NCBI GenBank assembly: GCA_030591795.1
Contig: JAUVAJ010000153.1
Span: 1 to 5,259 of the forward strand
Reading direction: 5' to 3'
DNA from: Desulfuromonadales bacterium
GTDB lineage: Bacteria; Desulfobacterota; Desulfuromonadia; Desulfuromonadales; UBA2294
Length of the DNA stretch: 5,259 bases
Under the pieces are notes generated by a model. The model was not told the origin of the DNA and ran no database searches. It was given only the letters and a program-made list of their open reading frames with translations. A program made the translations under genes and the position numbers. Below, one piece after another: positions 1 through 5,259 of the stretch. Every line of letters begins with the position of its first letter. Positions within the stretch are counted from its first letter, which is position 1.

Positions 1-45
1 CGGCTGCGGCGCACCATCCTGTGAGCGAAAATAAGGTTTTCTCAT
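1..45 (-). CDS. Start of the next operon gene, 15 codons only (function unknown)
   Basis: An ATG at 45-43 opens a frame that stays open to the window edge and reads MRKPYFRSQDGAPQP. The ATG overlaps the TGA stop of the ApeI-like gene (44-42) in an ATGA arrangement, as at other junctions of this operon. A purine-rich stretch, AAAGGGA at 59-53, lies about seven bases upstream and could be the ribosome binding site; a second one, AGAGG at 51-47, is probably too close to the start. There is no signal peptide-like N-terminus, so the product is probably cytoplasmic. In aryl polyene clusters a hotdog (4HBT) thioesterase, a ketosynthase or an acyltransferase would be expected nearby. The short N-terminus reminds me of such thioesterases, but that is a weak impression and not an assignment. 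Confidence 0.55.
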   Translation of the reverse strand, partial: MRKPYFRSQDGAPQP

Positions 46-422
46 ACCTCTGTCCCTTTACCAAACACCAGGGTAAAGCTGGCTGCAGTTTCATCGCCAA
101 CCTGCAGCTGCGTTGCACAATGCAGTTGCTCTTCTTTTTCCTGACAATTCAGGCGGACATCTATCTGCTCTTCCGGGCGGAGTTGCCGGGTGAATTTAGC
201 CCGGCGTAAAGCCATAAATTGCAACGGCTCACCGCTAAGCTGCTCTGCCAGGATTTGTGCCAGCAGCGTCTGCAGAATCGCCGGCAGGATCGGATAATCC
301 GGAAAGTGTCCGGCAAAGCCGATAAATGTGTCATTAAAACAAAAACTCTGTTCGGCACTGTCGGTTGCCAGAACTGCCGGAGCCAACGCCGCCTGCCTTA
401 TCGCTTCGCGCATCTTGTTCAT
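42..422 (-). CDS. apeI: ApeI-like hotdog dehydratase subunit (3-hydroxyacyl-ACP dehydration, aryl polyene pathway)
   Basis: This 126-residue protein has the FabA/FabZ-type hotdog signature GHFPDYPILP at residues 38-47. It includes His39, the position of the catalytic His of FabA/FabZ, and the helix after it reads AILQTLLAQ. In FabA and FabZ the catalytic acid lies 14 residues after the His; here that position is Leu53, and the nearest polar residues are Gln51 and Gln56. The protein therefore looks like half of a dehydratase active site. ApeI of known aryl polyene systems works as a heterodimer with ApeP, whose homologue lies at 4522-4100. I infer that it dehydrates ACP-bound 3-hydroxyacyl chains in the cytoplasm during polyene elongation. 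The ATG at 422 overlaps the upstream stop (ATGA) and is preceded by AGGAA, so I prefer it to the in-frame ATG at 413. A distant thioesterase-like hotdog role is the main alternative. Confidence 0.8.
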   Translation of the reverse strand: MNKMREAIRQAALAPAVLATDSAEQSFCFNDTFIGFAGHFPDYPILPAILQTLLAQILAEQLSGEPLQFMALRRAKFTRQLRPEEQIDVRLNCQEKEEQLHCATQLQVGDETAASFTLVFGKGTEV

Positions 423-1084
423 GGTTCCTGTTTCACCTCACGCAACCAGAGCGACAACTTGATGTTGTGCTGGTAGTCGTTCATGACAATCTGTTCGGGG
501 AGTCGCGACATCCCGAACAATCGGTACTGGTCATACAATACCCGCCAGTCACCACTGTCTGCCCGCAGCCGGGATTCGCGCAAATCGCCCCGGCAATCAA
601 AAACAAAACCGAGATTGCCGCCGGCAAATGGTCGCCAGAGGCGCTGACTATTGCCACTATTATCCAGCTGGTCGGTCGGCTGCGGGTGTGGCGTCAAGTA
701 TATCAGGCGCAGACTCTGGGCGATCCCTTGCGCCAGACCCTTCACTTGCATTAATTGCGGTATAGCTCGCTGCAGCTCTTGACCTTCGGCGGTTACCTGC
801 AGGTCAAACAGCACAACACCGAGTTCATTCATCGCCAGCAAGCGGGCTTCCTGTCGTTGCAGGTCGAGACGCAAGAACCCTTCAAGCGGCAGCTTCTTGC
901 TGCCGATTTCCAGCAAAGCCGCCTGACGCAAACGCCAGATTCCGGGTTGCAGCAACCAGTGTTCAGCGATCAATTGCTCGGTTGGCAGCTCAGCCCGACA
1001 GTTCTCCGGCAGTTGCAGTGGCGGCGTCGAAGGTGCGCAAGCAGTCAACGCCAAAAACAGCATCAAGACAAACAGACGTAACAT
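419..1084 (-). CDS. DUF3261-type outer-membrane lipoprotein of the aryl polyene export module
   Basis: The 221-residue product starts with a short hydrophobic signal (MLRLFVLMLFLALTAC) ending in a lipobox LTAC, so Cys16 should be lipidated after signal peptidase II cleavage. Ala at +2 gives no inner-membrane retention signal, so outer-membrane sorting is likely. The body has a beta-rich pattern: GFLRLDLQ at 69-76, LGVVLFDLQV at 88-97, and near the end LPEQIVMND then IKLSLWL. These resemble the strand pattern of LolA/LolB-like proteins. Size, lipobox and position directly after the MMPL gene fit the DUF3261 lipoproteins of aryl polyene clusters. I infer a LolB-like role, receiving pigment from the LolA-like carrier at the outer membrane; this is not shown by sequence. 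Two further cysteines (Cys29, Cys164) could form a disulfide. The ATG at 1084 overlaps the MMPL stop as TGATG and has a good Shine-Dalgarno site. Confidence 0.8.
   Translation of the reverse strand: MLRLFVLMLFLALTACAPSTPPLQLPENCRAELPTEQLIAEHWLLQPGIWRLRQAALLEIGSKKLPLEGFLRLDLQRQEARLLAMNELGVVLFDLQVTAEGQELQRAIPQLMQVKGLAQGIAQSLRLIYLTPHPQPTDQLDNSGNSQRLWRPFAGGNLGFVFDCRGDLRESRLRADSGDWRVLYDQYRLFGMSRLPEQIVMNDYQHNIKLSLWLREVKQEP
425..429 (-). promoter_or_regulatory. Ribosome binding site of the ApeI-like gene
   Basis: AGGAA lies two bases upstream of the ATG at 422-420, inside the last codons of the DUF3261 gene. It supports the first of two possible ATG starts (422 rather than 413). Spacing is somewhat short, and the overlapping ATGA suggests translational coupling also contributes. 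Confidence 0.45.
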
Positions 1085-3456
1085 CAGCGCCTCTTCAGTC
1101 GGAAAGCCGGGATAACCAACACGGCTGTCGGCACCGCAGCACTGATTCCGAGCAGTACCGTCAGGCCGATGGAGTGTAATGCCGGATGCCGGGCCAACAC
1201 CAGGGCGCCAAAACCGACCAAAGTTGTCAGGCCGGAGACCAGAACCGCACGCGAGGAGGCCAACTCCTCTTCCTGCTGACCATGACAGACCATAAAAATC
1301 CCATAATCAACCCCGAGACCGATAATCAGGATCGAAGCGACCACATTAAACAGATTCATCTCCAGCCCGAGCCAACCCATGCCACCGAACATTACCAGTA
1401 GACCGGTCAGGACCGGCAACAGTGCTAACATCACCTCCGGCAGACGGCGAAACAGCAGCAGGAGTAAAACCAGTACAGCGACTCCGGCAGCCGTAATAAA
1501 GCGACTGAAATCAGCACCGATTTCATGGCTGAGTTGTCGGCCGAAACGTGACTGCGAAACCAGCGTGACGCCCGGCAATTGTACCAGTTCCGGTTCCAGG
1601 CTCGTTATCAACTCCGGCCGGTCAGGGATCAGGGTCAGCAACTGGTACCCTTGTTCGTCAGTCAATATTAGATTTTCGAGTAAACCGCCAAGACCCCAAC
1701 GCTCCAGGGTCTCGATATCCAGCTGTTGCGGTGGTTGCTCCAGGCCGGTATAAAACGGAGCAAATGCATCCGCCGAAAAACCGTATTTGGCCCCACTGCT
1801 CTGCACTAAATCACGTGTCGGCGCCAGATGCTGTTGCCAGAAAACTTTCCACGCTGCTAACCGCTGTTGCTGCGTCTGTTGCGCCGGAAACAGCGGCGCC
1901 AGACTGACCGCATCGGCCTGCAATTCGTGCTGACCAAGCAGTTGCCAGACCTGTTCATTATTTTGCAGGGCGGTCTGTAAATCAGTCGCGGCAACAAACA
2001 CCAGCGCCCGGCCCCGCATATTCCCCCAGACCTCGGCCAACCTTTGTTCAGCCTGCTGGATCTCCAGCGGCAGATAACTGAGCTGACGCAGCTCCCCGTT
2101 TATTGAAATCTTTTGCGCCTGCCACGAGCTGAAGCTGACGACTACCAACCAGAGCAGCAACACCAACCAGCGCAAGCGCGGCACAGAAGCATAGATATGT
2201 TGGGAGGAACGACGTTGTGCCAACTGCGCCGACTGTTTTCCCTCGCCGATAAAGTGCGGCAGGACGAACAAAGCCAATAGCAACGCAGCAACAATCCCGG
2301 CCATGGCAAAAATTGCCAACTGTCGCTGTCCCGGCAGTTCAGAGCGCAGCAGTACGGCGAAAGCCGCCAGAGTAGTCAACCCACCGAACAACACCGGACG
2401 AGAAACAGCCCGCAACAGCTCGGCCCGTGAGCCAGTGCCATGCAGTAGCGCAAAATAGACATGCAGGCCAAAATCGATAGTGATCCCGAGCAACACCGCA
2501 CCGAAGCCGATAGTGATCCCGGAAACCTGGCCAAACCATAATGAAGCAATCAGCAAAGCGAAGGCGATGCTGAACATCGGCAGCAGATAAACCGCCAGCG
2601 CTTGCAAACGACGTAGAAAAAACAAAAACAACAGCAGAATGCCGATTCCGGAAACCAGCAGCACCAGACGCATATCGGTCTGGATCGCCTCGGCATTGGC
2701 CAGGGTATATGGATGGCCGCTGATCAGGTCGGCACTGATTCCAGCCGGGAGTTGTTGCTCTGCCAGAGCAAAAGCGTCGAGCAGCTTGCGGCCACCGATC
2801 GCGTCAGTAATCAATACTGGAGTATCTGCCAGAATCAGGCTGCTCCGCCCGTCCTGACTGAGAAAATACCCCTGTTCCAACCGCACTCCGGGGAGCGGAT
2901 TCAGGTAGCGCAGTTTCTGTAGCGCCAGTCGTTGCAGATCCAGAGGATCGCGCCGAATCTTCTCCTTTAGCGCAATCCCTTGCGGTTGCAGCAGTTGCGC
3001 CAGATCCGTAGCGATACTGTGATCTACCTGCTTCGGCGTTAACTGTTGTTCAATCTGCCGCAGATCTTCGCCAGACGCCAGCAGCGGCAAATAGCTGCCC
3101 AACTCCCGGAACAGCGGTGTTGCCTTAATCTCACCCGGACCGCTCAACGGGTTGTTGAACAGTTCCACCGGCAGTGCATCACGCATCTGACCGGTTGCAG
3201 CCAGCAACTGTTGGGATTCAACCGCCTCGGTTGCGCGCAGGTGAATCACCAGTTTCCGGGCAAAAGGTGCCCGCTGCAACAGTTGAAAATCGTTCGCCAC
3301 CCGCGATTTGCCATCCGGCAACATCGCGACGATACTCTCTTCAACCTTGAGCTGCACCAGATTCCAGCCGCTGGCTATAATCAGCAGCAACAGAGCCAGC
3401 ACCAGCCAGCCGCGACGTTTCTGTAAATATATGTAACAGTCGGCAAACAGCTTCAT
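1084..3456 (-). CDS. MMPL/RND-superfamily inner-membrane exporter (12 transmembrane helices)
   Basis: This 790-residue protein has the duplicated RND layout. One helix (about 17-36) precedes a periplasmic domain (about 37-262), then come five helices (about 263-281, 286-306, 313-336, 354-370 and 379-400). The second half repeats this: a helix at 429-445, a periplasmic domain (about 446-653), and five helices from 654 to 786. Each half has an intramembrane acidic motif of the proton-relay type: GITIDFGLH with Asp328 and GLGVDYGIF with Asp717. The length is typical of MMPL proteins and shorter than tripartite RND pumps. The second periplasmic domain has a Gln-rich stretch at about 525-542. The family exports lipids and lipid-like products using the proton gradient; next to a LolA-like carrier and a DUF3261 lipoprotein, the likely cargo is the aryl polyene lipid. 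The ATG at 3456 overlaps the upstream stop as TGATG. No frameshift or missing motif is seen. Confidence 0.93.
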   Translation of the reverse strand: MKLFADCYIYLQKRRGWLVLALLLLIIASGWNLVQLKVEESIVAMLPDGKSRVANDFQLLQRAPFARKLVIHLRATEAVESQQLLAATGQMRDALPVELFNNPLSGPGEIKATPLFRELGSYLPLLASGEDLRQIEQQLTPKQVDHSIATDLAQLLQPQGIALKEKIRRDPLDLQRLALQKLRYLNPLPGVRLEQGYFLSQDGRSSLILADTPVLITDAIGGRKLLDAFALAEQQLPAGISADLISGHPYTLANAEAIQTDMRLVLLVSGIGILLLFLFFLRRLQALAVYLLPMFSIAFALLIASLWFGQVSGITIGFGAVLLGITIDFGLHVYFALLHGTGSRAELLRAVSRPVLFGGLTTLAAFAVLLRSELPGQRQLAIFAMAGIVAALLLALFVLPHFIGEGKQSAQLAQRRSSQHIYASVPRLRWLVLLLWLVVVSFSSWQAQKISINGELRQLSYLPLEIQQAEQRLAEVWGNMRGRALVFVAATDLQTALQNNEQVWQLLGQHELQADAVSLAPLFPAQQTQQQRLAAWKVFWQQHLAPTRDLVQSSGAKYGFSADAFAPFYTGLEQPPQQLDIETLERWGLGGLLENLILTDEQGYQLLTLIPDRPELITSLEPELVQLPGVTLVSQSRFGRQLSHEIGADFSRFITAAGVAVLVLLLLLFRRLPEVMLALLPVLTGLLVMFGGMGWLGLEMNLFNVVASILIIGLGVDYGIFMVCHGQQEEELASSRAVLVSGLTTLVGFGALVLARHPALHSIGLTVLLGISAAVPTAVLVIPAFRLKRR
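1090..1096 (-). promoter_or_regulatory. Ribosome binding site of the DUF3261 lipoprotein gene
   Basis: GAAGAGG ends five bases before the ATG at 1084-1082, inside the end of the MMPL gene. Together with the TGATG overlap it fixes the start, which gives a complete lipoprotein signal peptide. Confidence 0.6.
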
Positions 3457-4097
3457 CAGAATTCCGGCGGCTGGAAAGCCTCTTCTGGCAGCTCCGTATT
3501 AATCTGCACATCTTTAAACCGCAGCAGAGTGCTATCCCCGCCCTGTTCCATCATCAGGACCTCGGCAATATGCCGTCGATCGTTGGCAAACAGTATTTGT
3601 AGATAATCGATAAAACCGGCCTCACCTGAATCCTTAGGCGTCAAGCGCAGACTGATTGGCTGCGTGGCGACAATCTCCATGCGGTAGCGGCTCTGCAACC
3701 AGTCCACATCAACCCGCGCCCAGGCCAGTAACTGTTGCGCGATCATCCCCATGATCGGATCACTGTCGACTGAAAAATTTCCCCGCTCCTGGCTCAGGCT
3801 ATTCCAGCGTTCGCCTTTACCACCCTGCAAAACAAACCCGGAGGCGACCGGAGACAACAGTTCCCAGCGCAACCGATCCGGCTGTTGATAGACAAACAGA
3901 CCTTGGGAAAGCAGTTTTTCGGCAAAAATTGCCAGATTCTTTTCCTGCACAAAACGGCTCTTGATGGTTTCAGTTGCGGCGGCGGCAACCTTCAATTCGT
4001 CGAGCAACGGTTGTAATTCTGCTGACTCAGCCAGACAGACTACCGGTGCGTGAAATAGTAATGTCAAAAGCAATATGCTCGAAAAATAATTTTTCAT
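3456..4097 (-). CDS. LolA-like periplasmic lipid carrier of the aryl polyene export module
   Basis: The 213-residue product begins with a signal peptide (Lys2, hydrophobic core about 5-20, probable cleavage after CLA at 23), giving a soluble periplasmic protein of LolA size. It shows LolA-like motifs: SRFVQEKNL at 47-55, SQGLFVYQQPDRLRWEL at 64-80, and a C-terminal INTELPEEAFQPPEF at 199-213. Arg77 in DRLRW lies where LolA proteins have a conserved Arg in the lipid-binding barrel. It is probably not the housekeeping LolA, because it sits between a pathway dehydratase and an MMPL exporter, where aryl polyene clusters carry a dedicated LolA-like protein. The inferred job is to accept the pigment lipid from the MMPL protein and shuttle it to the outer membrane. 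The ATG at 4097 lies two bases after the upstream TGA; its Shine-Dalgarno sequence is weak, so coupling to upstream translation is likely. Confidence 0.88.
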   Translation of the reverse strand: MKNYFSSILLLTLLFHAPVVCLAESAELQPLLDELKVAAAATETIKSRFVQEKNLAIFAEKLLSQGLFVYQQPDRLRWELLSPVASGFVLQGGKGERWNSLSQERGNFSVDSDPIMGMIAQQLLAWARVDVDWLQSRYRMEIVATQPISLRLTPKDSGEAGFIDYLQILFANDRRHIAEVLMMEQGGDSTLLRFKDVQINTELPEEAFQPPEF

Positions 4098-4099
4098 CT

Positions 4100-4522
4100 T
4101 CAGTTGATCCAGACTTTAATTTCACCATGGGCAAGCATCGTGTTGCCACACCAGACGTCCCCTTCGGCAACGGCAAAATCACCCAATTCCGCCAGGGTCC
4201 TGATCTCGATCCGCAAACAATCGCCGGCCAGCGCTGACTTCAGCCAGGTGAGCTTCTTGATACCGACCAGAAAGCCCTGCTTCACCGGCTTGTCATCGAG
4301 CAAATCACAATACCCTTTGACCGCAGCGTAGGCCTGCGCCAGCAGTTCAATCAGGGCGACATCCTCCAACCGGCCATCAGCAGCAACCAGCGGACTGTCA
4401 ACAACAACCATCGCTTCAACAACACCGTTCTTGCCGTCAATCGCCAGCAAGCGATCAACCAGACGCATCGGCAAGCGGTGCGGAATCAGTTGTTCGACTT
4501 CAAGCGGCAGCGTTAAGCCCAT
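4100..4522 (-). CDS. apeP: ApeP-like hotdog dehydratase subunit (partner of ApeI)
   Basis: I start this gene at the ATG at 4522, giving 140 residues. A TTG 12 bases upstream is in frame, but it would place the Shine-Dalgarno sequence inside the gene. The N-terminus LIPHRLPMRLVDRLL (12-26) matches the opening of FabZ-type proteins, and LIELLAQ at 57-63 matches the FabZ helix with catalytic Glu, here Glu59. The GHFPxxP loop with the catalytic His is absent: the spacing from PHR to the Glu is 44 residues against 49 in E. coli FabZ, and the region reads SPLVAADGRLEDVA. It therefore supplies the acid but not the His, the reverse of the ApeI-like protein at 422-42. Published work on aryl polyene systems reports an ApeI:ApeP heterodimer, which this fits. 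It is cytoplasmic, acting on 3-hydroxyacyl-ACP. The start overlaps the ammonia-lyase stop as TGATG. Confidence 0.85.
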   Translation of the reverse strand: MGLTLPLEVEQLIPHRLPMRLVDRLLAIDGKNGVVEAMVVVDSPLVAADGRLEDVALIELLAQAYAAVKGYCDLLDDKPVKQGFLVGIKKLTWLKSALAGDCLRIEIRTLAELGDFAVAEGDVWCGNTMLAHGEIKVWIN

Positions 4523-5259
4523 CACTCCTCCCAATAGATCGACAGGTCATCTAACAGTTGACTGGAAAACAGCAATTTACGGAAACGGACCAGTTCATCG
4601 TGGAAGATTCCCGAATTGTCATACTGGGTAAATTCTTTATTAATCAACTGATAAACCCGTCCGGTGCCACGCCCCAGCTTGGCGGCATTGCGAAAAGATA
4701 ACGCCTGCAGAACCGCGAGCACCTCGAGGGTGACGACATGCTTGGCGTTACTGACCGATTTAAACGCTTTGCGCGCAGCGACCGTACCCATGCTGACCAC
4801 GTCCTGATTGGAGGCGTTGCAGCTGATCGAATTGGTGCTGACCGGGTTAGCCAGTTGCCGATTCTCAGCCGTGGTTGAGGTCGCCAGATACTGGGCGCCC
4901 ATAAAACCCATGGTCAGTCCAAGGGTTCCGGGGATGAGGAATTCCGGCAACCCTTCATTGAGATTTTTGTCCAGATACTTGTTGGTCCGCCGCTCCGAAA
5001 TATTACAGAGTGTGGCGATCGCCATGCAGAGCATATCCATAACAAAACCGATGCTCTGGCCATGGAAGTTGCCGCCATGAATAACCTTCTTTTTCTCCGG
5101 GATGATGATCGGGTTGTCGTTGGACGAATTGGCCTCAATCTCGACGACCCGGCTCGCCTGCTCAATCGCTTCGGCGACCGGCGCCAGCACCTGCGGGGTA
5201 CAACGGACTGAATAGACATCCTGCACGTTGATATCGGTTTCGAAGACCGGGCCGTCTGA
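4522..5259 (-). CDS. Aromatic amino acid ammonia-lyase (HAL/TAL/PAL family), C-terminal half
   Basis: The frame is open from the window edge to the TGA at 4524-4522 and gives 245 residues, about half of a typical 500-residue bacterial lyase. The MIO-forming Ala-Ser-Gly and the N-terminal selectivity loop lie outside. Family motifs in order (fragment numbering): QDVYSVRC 13-20, EANSSNDNP 42-50, GGNFHG 62-67, ISERR 87-91, NQDVVSMG 151-158. Gln13, Tyr16 and Arg19 match Gln277, Tyr280 and Arg283 of Pseudomonas putida HutH, and Phe65 matches Phe329. HutH Glu414, in NQEDHVSM and linked to histidine use, has no clear match: the site is NQDVVSM and one residue shorter. This suggests a non-histidine substrate, most likely tyrosine, giving 4-hydroxycinnamate as an aryl polyene starter, as in flexirubin clusters. 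A GTG at 5226 is internal (the conserved Gln-Asp motif continues upstream) and not a start. A true histidase is the main alternative. Confidence 0.92.
   Translation of the reverse strand, partial: SDGPVFETDINVQDVYSVRCTPQVLAPVAEAIEQASRVVEIEANSSNDNPIIIPEKKKVIHGGNFHGQSIGFVMDMLCMAIATLCNISERRTNKYLDKNLNEGLPEFLIPGTLGLTMGFMGAQYLATSTTAENRQLANPVSTNSISCNASNQDVVSMGTVAARKAFKSVSNAKHVVTLEVLAVLQALSFRNAAKLGRGTGRVYQLINKEFTQYDNSGIFHDELVRFRKLLFSSQLLDDLSIYWEE
4526..4532 (-). promoter_or_regulatory. Ribosome binding site that decides the ApeP-like start
   Basis: GGGAGGA lies three to four bases upstream of the ATG at 4522-4520, within the last codons (Trp-Glu-Glu) of the ammonia-lyase gene. It is the strongest Shine-Dalgarno match in the window. 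It argues for the ATG over the TTG at 4534, which would lie upstream of and overlap this site. Confidence 0.65.

Noticed and set aside
365..1081. Plus-strand open frames (365-754 and 755-1081) that together span the lipoprotein gene
   Set aside because: They lie opposite a well-supported lipoprotein gene, have no recognisable domain or ribosome binding site, and have shadow-type composition.
3046..3426. Plus-strand frame of 126 codons opposite the start of the MMPL gene
   Set aside because: It is rich in Gln, His and Arg as expected from antisense of Leu- and Gln-rich coding DNA, with no domain; the minus-strand MMPL gene is certain here.
419..3456. Frequent recurrence of short words such as CAGTTG, GTTGC and CAGCAG suggesting a dispersed repeat
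   Set aside because: They are Gln and Leu codons (CAG, CAA, CTG) of Q/L-rich proteins on the minus strand; there is no fixed unit length or spacing.
4808..5080. Plus-strand frame of 90 codons opposite the ammonia-lyase
   Set aside because: It overlaps highly conserved lyase motifs on the other strand and has no independent support.
4522..5226. GTG at 5226 as the start of a short, 234-residue ammonia-lyase
   Set aside because: The GTG encodes the Val before the conserved QDxYSxRC motif, and the frame continues upstream to the window edge, so the gene is simply cut.
1..5259. A wholly undescribed system, CRISPR array, mobile element or RNA gene
   Set aside because: The genes fit the known aryl polyene cluster type, coding is continuous on one strand, and there are no spaced repeats, terminal inverted repeats, transposase or tRNA/rRNA-like segments.

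Overview
The window is a solid block of six overlapping or abutting genes, all on the minus strand and transcribed right to left, plus the first 15 codons of a seventh. I read it as the middle of an aryl polyene (APE) pigment cluster, the large family that includes flexirubin- and xanthomonadin-type pigments. The host is a Gram-negative bacterium, because the block encodes a periplasmic LolA-like carrier and a lipoprotein with a lipobox. Base composition is moderate to slightly GC-rich, and all six visible stop codons are TGA. I cannot fix the genus; a proteobacterium or a Desulfuromonas/Geobacter-like relative is possible but is a guess.

Layout in transcription order: (1) 5259-4522, C-terminal half of a histidine/tyrosine ammonia-lyase family enzyme, cut by the window edge; (2) 4522-4100, an ApeP-like hotdog dehydratase subunit; (3) 4097-3456, a LolA-like periplasmic lipid carrier; (4) 3456-1084, a 12-helix MMPL/RND-type inner-membrane exporter; (5) 1084-419, a DUF3261-type lipoprotein; (6) 422-42, an ApeI-like hotdog dehydratase subunit; (7) 45-1, the start of another gene, function unknown from 15 residues.

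Proposed joint role: the ammonia-lyase would deaminate an aromatic amino acid (probably tyrosine) to an aryl acrylate starter. ApeI and ApeP would together dehydrate 3-hydroxyacyl-ACP intermediates while the type II polyketide synthase builds the conjugated polyene. The MMPL protein, the LolA-like carrier and the DUF3261 lipoprotein would move the lipid-like pigment from the inner to the outer membrane. Ketosynthases, ketoreductase, ACPs, ligase and acyltransferase are not in the window and are expected in the flanks.

The most interesting signal is that the two dehydratases carry complementary halves of one active site. The ApeI-like protein keeps the catalytic His but has Leu where FabA/FabZ have Asp/Glu. 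The ApeP-like protein keeps the Glu but has lost the GHFP loop with the His. This fits the published ApeI:ApeP heterodimer. No noncoding stretch exceeds a few bases, and I see no RNA gene, mobile element, CRISPR array, promoter or terminator.
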